A stretch of DNA of 64,000 nucleotides, from assembly GCF_003955715.1 (NCBI RefSeq), contig NZ_CP034463.1:4340001-4404000 (forward strand). The letters run 5' to 3'. This DNA comes from Streptomyces aquilus (GTDB taxonomy: Bacteria; Actinomycetota; Actinomycetes; Streptomycetales; Streptomycetaceae). The position numbers and the translations under genes are program-made. Numbering within the stretch: the first letter of the stretch is position 1; every line of letters starts with the position of its first letter. The notes under the pieces were generated by a model. That model worked only from the letters and a program-made list of their open reading frames with translations. It made no database searches and was not told the origin of the DNA. Shown piece after piece: positions 1 to 9,391 of this stretch.

Positions 1-140
1 TTGAACAGGCCTTGGGCGCGCAGGGTGTTGAAGAGGCCGACGACCCGGGCCTCCCAGTCCGCGTGGAAGGGTTCGGTGTCGTCGGCGGTGTCGATCGCGC
101 CGAAGCCCTGGGTGCCGCCCACGTCGTTGATCCTCGCCAT
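1..140 (-). CDS. nthB: Nitrile hydratase beta subunit, 5' end (partial)
   Basis: The complement reads from an ATG at 140 to the window edge and gives about 46 residues. It opens with MARINDVGGTQGFG, followed by a segment containing HADWEARV and LFNTLRAQG. The N-terminal DxGG..GFG and the DWE motif are characteristic of the beta subunit of nitrile hydratase, which with the alpha subunit hydrates nitriles to amides at a cobalt or iron centre in the cytoplasm. The rest of the gene lies outside the window, so completeness and the metal-binding alpha partner cannot be judged. A related SH3-fold accessory protein is the main alternative. Confidence 0.75.
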   Translation of the reverse strand, partial: MARINDVGGTQGFGAIDTADDTEPFHADWEARVVGLFNTLRAQGLF

Positions 141-158
141 GGGGCCAGCCTACGGCCG

Positions 159-229
159 TACGACGACGGTGGCTCGGCTACGACGGTGGCTCGGCTACGA
201 CGGTGGCTCGACTACGACAGTGGCTCGGC
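159..229. repeat. 17-bp tandem repeat, about four copies
   Basis: Four head-to-tail copies of TACGACGGTGGCTCGGC occupy the short gap between the nitrile hydratase start and the stop of the next gene. The first copy has an extra GAC, and the third and fourth carry one substitution each. The last copy touches the TAG stop of the downstream gene. Confidence 0.9.
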
Positions 230-1083
230 TAGGCCAATGGCTTGGCGTACAGGGAGAACCGGCGGGCGCCGGCCGCGCCCGACGCGAGGCCGAGGTAGAG
301 GCCCTTCCCGGTCCGGTGGCGGACGGCGAGGCCCTCCGGCTCGCGGTGGGTGAGGGAGCGGCCGGCCTGAGTGCGCATGCGCTGGAGCAGTTCGCCGGTG
401 GTGAGGTCGACGCAGGAGAGGTGGGCGTTGCCGAACTTGGCGGCCGGGTTGGTTTTGGGGTCGTAGGCGGTGCCGGCGAGTTGGTAGAGGTGGTCGCCGT
501 GCAGGGCGTACCCCTGGAAGGGGATCTTGGGGTCGGGGTGCGGGGCGGGCTGGGCGATGTCGGTGATGGGGTCGTCGTACGCGCGGTGGACGAAGGCGTC
601 GAGGTCCCAGACCCGGTAGCGGGGCTTGCCCTTGATGCGGTAGCGGACGGCTATGCGCTTGCTCGCCATGCAGACCGTGGGCTGGTTGTTGGTCGAACCC
701 GGTATCGGCTTGCGGGTGTTGACGTCCGCGACGGTGCGGGTGGCGCCCGCGGCGAACTGGAAGCGGGTGACGGACTGGCCGTAGCCGCGCTTCGCCTCGC
801 TCTCGGTCCAGATCCACACCTTGCCGTCGGCGGCGTTCTGCACACCCATGCTGACGCCGTGCCCGAAGCCCTGGAGGTGCATGTGGCCGAGCAACGTGCC
901 GTCGTACTCGAGCTTGTTGAGGCAGAGGTTGCCGGCGCCGATGCCGCCGCGGCGGACCTGGAGGACGTACAGGTGCTGGTGGACCTCGTCGAAGGCGAAG
1001 GACTGGAGGACCGTGCCCTCGTGCAGGGCCTTCTCCTTCAGCCGGCGCTTCGCCGGTACGTCGAGGTCGACGCGGTCGGTCAC
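229..1083 (-). CDS. TagC/P68 receptor-binding-type beta-propeller protein
   Basis: About 284 residues with repeated short beta-strand blocks typical of a propeller (VLQSFAFDEVHQHLYVLQ near the N-terminus, GKVWIWTES mid-protein, LSCVDLTTGELLQR late). In Streptomyces such proteins are usually annotated as teichoic-acid biosynthesis protein C or phage-baseplate-like, and their biochemical role is not established. I place the start at the GTG at 1083, because GGGGAG lies seven bases upstream. An in-frame ATG at 1122 would add 13 residues but lacks a ribosome binding site. No signal peptide is visible from either start. It is a single gene, separated from hppD by about 150 bases. Confidence 0.65.
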   Translation of the reverse strand: MTDRVDLDVPAKRRLKEKALHEGTVLQSFAFDEVHQHLYVLQVRRGGIGAGNLCLNKLEYDGTLLGHMHLQGFGHGVSMGVQNAADGKVWIWTESEAKRGYGQSVTRFQFAAGATRTVADVNTRKPIPGSTNNQPTVCMASKRIAVRYRIKGKPRYRVWDLDAFVHRAYDDPITDIAQPAPHPDPKIPFQGYALHGDHLYQLAGTAYDPKTNPAAKFGNAHLSCVDLTTGELLQRMRTQAGRSLTHREPEGLAVRHRTGKGLYLGLASGAAGARRFSLYAKPLA

Positions 1084-1235
1084 GGTGGTGCTCCCCGGGT
1101 GCCACGGACGCCCTGACGGCATCCACAGGACCAGAGAGTGTCAACTCCCGTTCACCGGTTTCAAGATGATGCGAAAGCGCTTGTGGATTCACGGCACTTT
1201 CACAGGTTGCAGCGGCGTCACAGGTTGTCGCGGCT

Positions 1236-2988
<1,753 letters not shown>

Positions 2989-3008
2989 CCTACCTGGGGT
3001 GACCGCGT

Positions 3009-3656
3009 GTGAGCTTCTGGGAGTATCTCGGCAACCGCCATCAGCAGCTGCTCACCGACGCCTATCAGCACGCCAGCGCCGTCTTCCAGTGCATGGTGGT
3101 GGCGACGCTGCTCGGGGTGCTGATCGGGGTCGTCACCTATCGCAGCGAATGGGCCGGGAACCTCGCCACGCTGACCACGTCGACCATTCTGACCATCCCG
3201 TCGCTCGCCATGATCGGTCTGCTGATCCCGATGGTCGGTCTCGGCGTACCCCCCACGGTGATCACGCTGACCCTGTACGGGCTGCTGCCGATCGTGCGCA
3301 ACGCGATCGTCGGCCTGCGCGGGGTCGATCCGTCGCTGGTGGACGCGGCGACGGGCATCGGGATGTCCCGGCCGATGCGGCTGGTGCGGGTCGAGCTGCC
3401 GCTGGCCTGGCCGCCGATCCTGACCGGGATCCGCGTCTCCACGCAGATGCTGATGGGCATCGCGGCCATCGCCGCCTACGCCTCCGGCCCCGGCCTCGGC
3501 AACGAGATCTTCCGCGGGATCGCGTCGCTGGGCAGCAAGAACGCGCTCAACCAGGTGCTCGCGGGCACGCTCGGGATCATCGTCCTGGCCCTGCTGTTCG
3601 ACGCCGCGTACGTCCTGATCGGGCGGCTGACCATTCCCAGGGGGATCCGTGTCTGA
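3009..3656 (+). CDS. Compatible-solute ABC transporter permease (OpuC/ProW type)
   Basis: 215 residues, strongly hydrophobic, with about five to six membrane helices and the EAA-like loop GLRGVDPSLVDAATGIGMS, which contacts the ATPase. This is the single-domain permease format of OpuBB/OpuCB importers for glycine betaine, choline, carnitine or proline. It starts at GTG 3009, and its last eight bases overlap the ATPase gene. It is the first of four genes: permease, ATPase, permease, binding protein. Confidence 0.93.
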   Translation: MSFWEYLGNRHQQLLTDAYQHASAVFQCMVVATLLGVLIGVVTYRSEWAGNLATLTTSTILTIPSLAMIGLLIPMVGLGVPPTVITLTLYGLLPIVRNAIVGLRGVDPSLVDAATGIGMSRPMRLVRVELPLAWPPILTGIRVSTQMLMGIAAIAAYASGPGLGNEIFRGIASLGSKNALNQVLAGTLGIIVLALLFDAAYVLIGRLTIPRGIRV

Positions 3657-4896
3657 GACGTCCACGTCCACCGCCTCCGGCGCGTCGATCGAGCTGGAGA
3701 ACCTGACCAAGAGGTATCCCGGCAATCCGCAGCCGTCCGTCGACAACGTCTCCATGGAGATCAAGGCGGGCGAGATCGTCATCTTCGTCGGTCCGTCCGG
3801 CTGCGGTAAGTCGACGACGCTCAAGATGATCAACAGGTTGATCGAGCCGTCGGGTGGCCGCATCCGGATCAACGGTGAGGACGTGACCGACATCGATCCG
3901 GTCAAGCTGCGCCGCAAGGTGGGCTATGCGATCCAGTCGGCAGGGCTGTTCCCGCACATGACGGTCGCGCAGAACATCGCGCTGGTGCCGAAGATGGTCG
4001 GCTGGGGGAAGACCCGGATCAAGGACCGGGTGGAGGAGCTGCTGGACCTGGTGGGGCTCGACCCGGGCGAGTTCCACGGCCGGTATCCGCGTCAGCTCTC
4101 CGGCGGCCAGCAGCAACGCGTGGGCGTGGCCCGGGCGTTGGCGGCGGATCCACCGGTGCTGCTGATGGACGAGCCGTTCGGCGCGGTCGACCCGATCACC
4201 CGGGACCATCTCCAGGACGAGTTGATCAGGCTCCAGCACGAGCTGCACAAGACGATCGTGTTCGTCACGCACGACTTCGACGAGGCGATCAAACTGGGCG
4301 ACCGTATCGCCGTGTTGCGCGAACGCTCGCACATCGCGCAGTTCGACACCCCGGAGGCGATCCTCACCAACCCGGCGGACGACTTCGTGTCGGGGTTCGT
4401 GGGGGCGGGCGCGGCGCTGAAGCGCCTGAATCTGACCCGCGTACGGAACGTGGAGATCACCGACTACCCCACGGTGACCGTCGACGACCCGCTCCAGGAC
4501 ATCTTCAACCGGCTCCGGGACAGCGGTACGAACGAGATCCTGCTCCTGGACAAGCGGGGCCGCCCCTACAAGTGGCTGCGGCGCGGCGACCTGATGCGGG
4601 CGAAGGGTTCGCTGGCGCGGGCCGGGACGCTGGTCCACGACACGGTGACGCGGGACGCGACCCTGCGGGACGCGCTGGAGGCCGTGCTGACGGACAACGC
4701 GGGGCGGGTGGCGGTGACCGGGCGGCGCGGGGAGTACACGGGCGTCGTCGACATGGAGACGCTGATGAACTCCGTGCACGAACTGCTGGAGGCGGACCGG
4801 CTGGAGGCCATGGAGCACCAGCACGAGCTGGAGGAGGCCAGGGCCGCGCAGACCCACGCCGAACAGGAGGGCGACGGAGGGGAGAAGAAGGCGTGA
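3649..4896 (+). CDS. Compatible-solute ABC transporter ATPase with CBS domains (OpuCA/ProV type)
   Basis: 415 residues. Walker A GPSGCGKST is at 48-56, the signature LSGGQQQR at 150-157 and Walker B LLMDEP at 171-176; the switch histidine (VTHD) follows. The C-terminal half (about 255-380) holds two CBS units, which in OpuA-type systems sense ionic strength or nucleotides and gate osmotic uptake. The tail is acidic and coiled (EADRLEAMEHQHELEEARAA). It starts at GTG 3649 inside the previous gene and is joined to the next by a GTGA overlap, implying one translationally coupled operon. Confidence 0.95.
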   Translation: MSETSTSTASGASIELENLTKRYPGNPQPSVDNVSMEIKAGEIVIFVGPSGCGKSTTLKMINRLIEPSGGRIRINGEDVTDIDPVKLRRKVGYAIQSAGLFPHMTVAQNIALVPKMVGWGKTRIKDRVEELLDLVGLDPGEFHGRYPRQLSGGQQQRVGVARALAADPPVLLMDEPFGAVDPITRDHLQDELIRLQHELHKTIVFVTHDFDEAIKLGDRIAVLRERSHIAQFDTPEAILTNPADDFVSGFVGAGAALKRLNLTRVRNVEITDYPTVTVDDPLQDIFNRLRDSGTNEILLLDKRGRPYKWLRRGDLMRAKGSLARAGTLVHDTVTRDATLRDALEAVLTDNAGRVAVTGRRGEYTGVVDMETLMNSVHELLEADRLEAMEHQHELEEARAAQTHAEQEGDGGEKKA

Positions 4897-5744
4897 GCGT
4901 CCCCGACCTGGAGCGGCAGGAGGACTCCCCGGACTCCCCGGAGTCCCTGGAATCCCTGGAATCCCTGGAGGAGCGGGAGGCGCCTGCGCCGCAGGTGGAC
5001 CTGCGGCGCAGGATCACCTGGCAGAAGCTGACCTTCCTGCCGGCCGTCCTGGTGGCGGTGCTGCTGGCGACCTGGCTGTGGTTCCAGCAGGCGGACCTGG
5101 ACTCGATCTCCGAGAACGCGCTGTCCAACGGGCAGGTGTCTAAGGCCCTCTGGCAGCATGTGAAGCTGACGGTGATCTCCACCTTCTTCGTACTGATCAT
5201 CGCGATCCCGCTGGGCATCCTGCTGACCCGGAAGATGTTCCGGAAGGCCACCCCGGTCGCCATGGCCGTCGCCAACATGGGCCAGGCGACCCCGGCGATC
5301 GGCCTCCTCGCGCTGCTGGTGATCTGGCTGGGCACGGGGACGAAGGCGGCGCTGATCGGCATCATCATCTACGCGGTGCTCCCGGTGCTGTCGAACACGA
5401 TCGCGGGCCTGAAGGCCAACGACCCGACGCTGCTGGAGGCCGCGCGGGGCATCGGGATGTCGTCGGTGGGAGTGCTGACCCGGGTGGAACTCCCGCTCGC
5501 GGTCCCCCTGATCCTCGCGGGCGTCCGAACCGCCCTGGTCCTCAACGTCGGTACGGCGACGCTGGCGACGTTCGGCGGCGGTGGTGGCCTGGGGGTCCTG
5601 ATCACGACCGGCATCACCAACCAGCGCATGCCGGTGCTGATGCTGGGCTCGATCCTCACGGTGGCTCTGGCGCTGCTGGTGGACTGGCTGGCCTCGCTCG
5701 CGGAACTGGTGCTCAGGCCCCGGGGGTTGGAGGTGGGGCGATGA
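4893..5744 (+). CDS. Second compatible-solute ABC permease (OpuC/ProW type)
   Basis: 283 residues from the GTG that overlaps the ATPase stop. The first 45 residues are an acidic, repetitive cytoplasmic tail (DSPDSPESLESLESLEE), followed by six or so membrane helices and the ATPase-contact loop GLKANDPTLLEAARGIGMS. It pairs with the first permease to form a heterodimeric channel, as in OpuC/OpuB systems. The stop is joined to the binding-protein gene through ATGA. The internal direct repeats in the N-terminal codons (CCGGACTCC, GGAATCCCT) look like recent slippage. Confidence 0.93.
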   Translation: MSVPDLERQEDSPDSPESLESLESLEEREAPAPQVDLRRRITWQKLTFLPAVLVAVLLATWLWFQQADLDSISENALSNGQVSKALWQHVKLTVISTFFVLIIAIPLGILLTRKMFRKATPVAMAVANMGQATPAIGLLALLVIWLGTGTKAALIGIIIYAVLPVLSNTIAGLKANDPTLLEAARGIGMSSVGVLTRVELPLAVPLILAGVRTALVLNVGTATLATFGGGGGLGVLITTGITNQRMPVLMLGSILTVALALLVDWLASLAELVLRPRGLEVGR

Positions 5745-6703
5745 AGCGGGCGGTTGCTCTCACCGGCGTGGTGTTGCTGCTGGCCTCTGCCTGCGGTCTG
5801 ACGAGCGGCTCCCCCATGGTCGACGACGTGCGGCCGGGGTCGATCGGCGCCGGGGAACCACTGAAGGGCGCGAGCCTGACGGTCACCTCGAAGGAGTTCA
5901 CGGAACAGCTGATCCTGGGCGCGATCATGGGGATCGCGTTCGAGGCGGCGGGCGCGGACGTACTCGACCGCACCGGCATCCAGGGATCCATCGGAGCGCG
6001 GGAGGCGGTCAAGTCCGGTGACGCGGACGGGATGTACGAGTACACCGGTACCGCGTGGATCACGTACCAGGGCAACAGCGAGCCCATCGCCGACCCGCGG
6101 GCGCAGTGGGAGGCGGTGCGCGAGGCCGACCTGAGGAACGGCCTGACATGGCTGCCCCCCGCGGCACTGAACAACACGTACGCGCTGGCCATGAACGCGG
6201 CCAACGCCCAGAAGTACGGCACGAAGACGCTGTCGGACGTGGCCGCGCTGTCGAAGTCCGATCCCGGTGCGGTGACGCTGTGCGTGGAGAGCGAGTTCGC
6301 CAACCGCGCGGACGGGTTGCCGGGCATGGAGAAGGCGTACGGGATGAGCGTGCCGGCGAAGAACATCACGCAGATGGACACCGGGATCATCTACACCCAG
6401 GTGAAGAAGGGCAGCTGCACCTACGGCGAGGTCTTCACGACCGACGGCCGCATCAGGTCCATGAACCTCGCGGTCATGCGGGACGACAGGAAGTTCTTCC
6501 CCAACTACAACGCCGCTCCCGAGATCAACTCCAAGGCCCTGAAGAAGTGGCCGGCGATCGAGAAGGTCCTGGACCCGGTCACGAAGAAACTGAACAACAC
6601 GGTGGCGCAGGAGCTGAACGCCAGGGTGGACGTGGACGGGGAGGATCCGCACCAGGTGGCGCTGGACTGGATGAAGGCGGAGGGGTTCGTGAAGGAGGGG
6701 TGA
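5741..6703 (+). CDS. Glycine betaine/choline-type substrate-binding lipoprotein (OpuCC/ProX type)
   Basis: 320 residues. A short positive N-terminus, a hydrophobic segment and the lipobox LASAC predict lipoprotein processing, leaving the protein anchored outside the membrane. The mature part starts with the SKEFTEQ block conserved in OpuAC/OpuC binding proteins and carries aromatic residues suited to a cation-pi cage (MYEYTGTAWITYQ). It delivers quaternary-amine osmoprotectants to the two permeases. It is the last gene of the operon; the substrate cannot be told from sequence alone. Confidence 0.93.
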   Translation: MKRAVALTGVVLLLASACGLTSGSPMVDDVRPGSIGAGEPLKGASLTVTSKEFTEQLILGAIMGIAFEAAGADVLDRTGIQGSIGAREAVKSGDADGMYEYTGTAWITYQGNSEPIADPRAQWEAVREADLRNGLTWLPPAALNNTYALAMNAANAQKYGTKTLSDVAALSKSDPGAVTLCVESEFANRADGLPGMEKAYGMSVPAKNITQMDTGIIYTQVKKGSCTYGEVFTTDGRIRSMNLAVMRDDRKFFPNYNAAPEINSKALKKWPAIEKVLDPVTKKLNNTVAQELNARVDVDGEDPHQVALDWMKAEGFVKEG

Positions 6704-6738
6704 CCCGGCCTCCGGCGGTGACCCGACTTCCGGCGACT

Positions 6739-6784
6739 TACAAAGAAGGCGTTGCAAAGGAACCTTTGCATAGCTATCTTTGTA
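6739..6784. promoter_or_regulatory. Nested palindromic operator and leaderless promoter
   Basis: An inner palindrome TGCAAAGG-AA-CCTTTGCA (6753-6770) lies inside an outer inverted repeat TACAAAGA (6739-6746) / TCTTTGTA (6777-6784). A promoter overlaps it: TTGCAA (6752-6757), a 17-base spacer and TATCTT (6775-6780). Transcription would start at or next to the ATG at 6788, and no Shine-Dalgarno precedes that ATG. Confidence 0.7.
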
Positions 6785-6787
6785 CGC

Positions 6788-7372
6788 ATGCCGGAAGAGC
6801 CGAACCTACGGAAACTAGACGCGCGTTCACTGCGGGGGCTGGCGCATCCCCTGCGGATGCAGTTGCTCGACGCCCTGCGCTTCGGAGGGCCCGCCACCGC
6901 GTCCCAACTCGCCGAGAAGCTGGGCGAGTCGAGCGGGGCCACCAGTTATCACCTGCGCCAGCTCGCCGCGCACGGCTTCGTGGCCGACGATCCCGAGCGC
7001 GGTAAGGGTCGGGAGCGCTGGTGGAAAGCAGTCCACACCGGGCTGACCTTCGACGACGCCCTCCTCACGGACAGCGACCCTGCCGTCCGCGGGGCCGCCG
7101 ACCTGTACCTCCATGAGGTCGCCACCACCCAGGTCCAGAACCTCTCCACCTGGCTGGGAAACCGCGCCACCTGGCCGGAGGCATGGAACCGGGTCTGGGA
7201 CATGAGCAGCGCGACGCTACAGCTGACGCCGGAGCAGAGCCGCGAGCTCATCGAGAAGATGCACGCGCTGATCGAGACCTACCGCGATCTACCCGCGAGC
7301 GACGACACGGCTCAGGTACGCATCCACACCCACGCCTTCCCCATCACGACGGACGGAAAGGAACCCCAGTGA
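6788..7372 (+). CDS. ArsR-type winged-helix regulator
   Basis: 194 residues. The winged helix covers about residues 15-90 (LAHPLRMQLLDALRFGGPAT, then ASQLAEKLGESSGATSYHLR). The remainder resembles the helical C-terminal half of Streptomyces ArsR/SmtB-like regulators that lack obvious metal-binding cysteines. A longer frame from TTG 6752 would run through the operator, so I choose the ATG at 6788, which fits a leaderless transcript. The palindromes at its own promoter suggest autoregulation. Its stop overlaps the next small gene by GTGA. Confidence 0.85.
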   Translation: MPEEPNLRKLDARSLRGLAHPLRMQLLDALRFGGPATASQLAEKLGESSGATSYHLRQLAAHGFVADDPERGKGRERWWKAVHTGLTFDDALLTDSDPAVRGAADLYLHEVATTQVQNLSTWLGNRATWPEAWNRVWDMSSATLQLTPEQSRELIEKMHALIETYRDLPASDDTAQVRIHTHAFPITTDGKEPQ

Positions 7373-7554
7373 TAGACCCCGAGACCCACCTCGCCCTGCA
7401 CCAGCTCCGCGCCGCCGACCTCCGCGCCCAAGCCGAGGCCCACCGCCTCGCCACCGAGGCCAAGCCCCCACGCGCCCTGCGCTCCCGCGTCGGCTGGACC
7501 CTCGTAGAGCTCGGTCTGCGTCTCGCGGCGAGCCCCCGCCCCGCCCTCGCCTAA
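7369..7554 (+). CDS. Small conserved protein coupled to the ArsR-type gene
   Basis: 61 residues from a GTG overlapping the upstream stop. It is amphipathic and Ala/Leu/Arg rich (HLALHQLRAADLRAQAEAHRL, then a short hydrophobic stretch VGWTLVELGLRLA). No named family is recognised, but small partners like this commonly follow ArsR-type regulators in Streptomyces. The coupled start argues for real translation. The TAA stop is interleaved with the TAG stop of the convergent gene in the tetranucleotide CTAA (7551-7554). Confidence 0.65.
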   Translation: MIDPETHLALHQLRAADLRAQAEAHRLATEAKPPRALRSRVGWTLVELGLRLAASPRPALA

Positions 7555-8342
7555 CAGCTCGGAACCGAACCCTTCCCCGACTCCAGCGCCACGAGGGAGC
7601 CCACCGCCCCCTTCAGCGTCGTCACCGGGATGAGTCGCAGCCCCTTCGGGAGTTCCGCCTTCGCGTCGCCGCATTCGTCCTCGGGGACGAGGAACACCGT
7701 CGCCCCGTCCCGCTTCGCCGCCTGCGTCTTCAGGGAGACGCCGCCCACCGCGCCCACTGTCCCGTCGGCGTCGATCGTGCCCGTACCGGCGATCACCCGG
7801 CCGCCCGTGAGGTCACCGCCGTTGCCGTCGCCGTGCAGCTTGTCGACGATGCCGAGGGAGAAGAGGAGCCCGGCACTGGGGCCGCCCACGTCCGCCAGCT
7901 TCAGGGTGACCTTGATGTTCTTGTCGGAGAGGTCCAGGTAGTTCAGCGCGGCCTCGGTCGCCGCGTCCTGGGACTGCTTCATCTGCTCGGTGTTGTGCCG
8001 CTCGATCTGCTGCGTGGACTGGCCGCTCGGGTAGACCGAGTCGCGCGGCATGACCGCCTGGTCCGTGGCGAACCACGCGTCGAGCACGTCCCCGAGCGAG
8101 ACCCGGGTGTCCGGATTGGTCGCCTCGATGGTCGTCATCCGCAGCTGCCCGGTCGTCTTACGCGTCTCGGCACCCGTGATCGTGATCACCGGGGTGTCCT
8201 GGTTCTCGCCGAGGACGTTCGCCGTCATGCCGGGCTGCGTCAGCGAGAACGGCAGGGGCGCGAACGCCGCGGTGGCGAGCAGGGCCACGACGGGCAGGGC
8301 GCAGACGGCGACGGCCCGGGGGCGCGTGAGGCGAGAGAGCAC
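7551..8342 (-). CDS. Secreted or anchored S16 (Lon-like) serine protease domain protein
   Basis: 263 residues. An N-terminal membrane segment (about 8-30) serves as signal or anchor. The catalytic domain shows the S16 serine in GGPSAG (Ser156) and a candidate dyad lysine in GGVSLKTQAAK (Lys205). Related actinobacterial and Bacillus YlbL-type proteins have a PDZ domain before the S16 fold; here only a short 45-140 region remains and no clear PDZ is visible. It starts at GTG 8342 with a poor Shine-Dalgarno. The ends are convergent with the preceding small gene, overlapping by four bases. Confidence 0.85.
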   Translation of the reverse strand: MLSRLTRPRAVAVCALPVVALLATAAFAPLPFSLTQPGMTANVLGENQDTPVITITGAETRKTTGQLRMTTIEATNPDTRVSLGDVLDAWFATDQAVMPRDSVYPSGQSTQQIERHNTEQMKQSQDAATEAALNYLDLSDKNIKVTLKLADVGGPSAGLLFSLGIVDKLHGDGNGGDLTGGRVIAGTGTIDADGTVGAVGGVSLKTQAAKRDGATVFLVPEDECGDAKAELPKGLRLIPVTTLKGAVGSLVALESGKGSVPSC

Positions 8343-8375
8343 GGGATCAATCTAACGCGACGGTCACTTCCGGCC

Positions 8376-8400
8376 ACGGGGTGGCCCGCGGCCACCCCGT
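8376..8400 (-). terminator. Intrinsic terminator after the IclR gene
   Basis: A perfect 11-bp stem ACGGGGTGGCC/GGCCACCCCGT with a CGC loop lies 17 bases past the IclR stop. It has no U-tract, which is usual in Streptomyces. Confidence 0.75.
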
Positions 8401-8417
8401 TCCCCTCGCCGAACCCC

Positions 8418-9059
8418 TCAGCGCAATGCCTCCGCCACCTCCCGTGCCGCGTCCATCACGCGCGGGCCCACCCGTTCGGGCACCGCGTCCGCCAGCATCA
8501 CCACGCCGACACTGCCCTCGACGCCCGTGACGCCGAGCAGCGGGGCGGCGGCGCCGCTGGCTCCGGCCTCCAGTTCGCCGTGGGTGAGGGTGTAGCCCGG
8601 CTCGCCGGGCGGCTGGGTGCGGGCGGACAGGATCGCCCGGCCCGCGGCGCCCCGGTCCAGGGGGTGGCGGAACCCGGCACGGTAGGCCACGTGGTAGTCC
8701 GTCCACGTCGGCTCGACCACGGCGACGGCCAGCGCCTCCGCCCCGTCCACCAGCGTGAGATGGGCCGTGGCCCCGATGTCCTCGGCGAGGGAACGCAGGG
8801 CCGGCAACGCGGCCTCGCGCACCAGCGGATGCACCTGGCGGCCCAGGCGGAGCACGCCGAGGCCGACCCGGGCACGTCCGCCCAGATCACGTCGTACGAG
8901 AGCGTGCTGTTCGAGGGTGGCGAGCAACCGGTAGACGACAGTCCGGTTCACGCCCAGTTTGTTGGATAGCTCGGTGACGGTCAGCCCGTGGTCCGTATCG
9001 GCCAGCAGCTTGAGGACACGCAGTCCTCGGTCGAGCGTCTGAGAGGTCTCCGCGGTCAC
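8418..9059 (-). CDS. IclR-family transcriptional regulator
   Basis: 213 residues. An N-terminal winged helix (LTVTELSNKLGVNRTVVYRLLATLEQHALVRR, about 25-55) is followed by a GAF-like effector domain (about 75-205). I chose the GTG at 9059, nine bases after GGAGGA; the GTG at 9068 abuts that Shine-Dalgarno. IclR proteins usually control adjacent catabolic genes, but neither neighbour suggests a pathway, so the target is unknown. The effector domain is slightly short compared with the usual 250-residue family length. Confidence 0.9.
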   Translation of the reverse strand: MTAETSQTLDRGLRVLKLLADTDHGLTVTELSNKLGVNRTVVYRLLATLEQHALVRRDLGGRARVGLGVLRLGRQVHPLVREAALPALRSLAEDIGATAHLTLVDGAEALAVAVVEPTWTDYHVAYRAGFRHPLDRGAAGRAILSARTQPPGEPGYTLTHGELEAGASGAAAPLLGVTGVEGSVGVVMLADAVPERVGPRVMDAAREVAEALR

Positions 9060-9391
9060 GACGCCCACTCCTCCAAGTGGTGAGGTCGGCGGCCTTGTCG
9101 CGGCGGTGCGTCATCGAGTCCCGTCGGTGACGCGCGTCAGAGGCCGCCGATCGGCCGGCGGCCCGGCATGCGTACCGGGCCGCGTCGCTTCACGGCTGCG
9201 CTCCGCGGCGGCGCTGCCACGGGGCGTGTGCGTAGCGGGACATTAGCGAAGCCGGTTCGCTGAGCGGAAGGCTCCGTCCAGAATCCGGTCACTGGCCGGT
9301 ACGGAGTACTTCTGTTTGTCCTGATACGTACGGCGCACAGCATCCTGCGGGCACAGCATCTGACACGCCCCGCGCCCCCTCGGCCAGCGGC
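9060..9391. other. Intergenic region without a recognisable gene
   Basis: About 330 bases between the IclR start and the end of the helicase gene. Open frames here overlap one another, have no ribosome binding sites and match nothing I recognise. The right part is relatively A/T rich (near 9300-9345) and may hold the IclR promoter. Confidence 0.6.
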
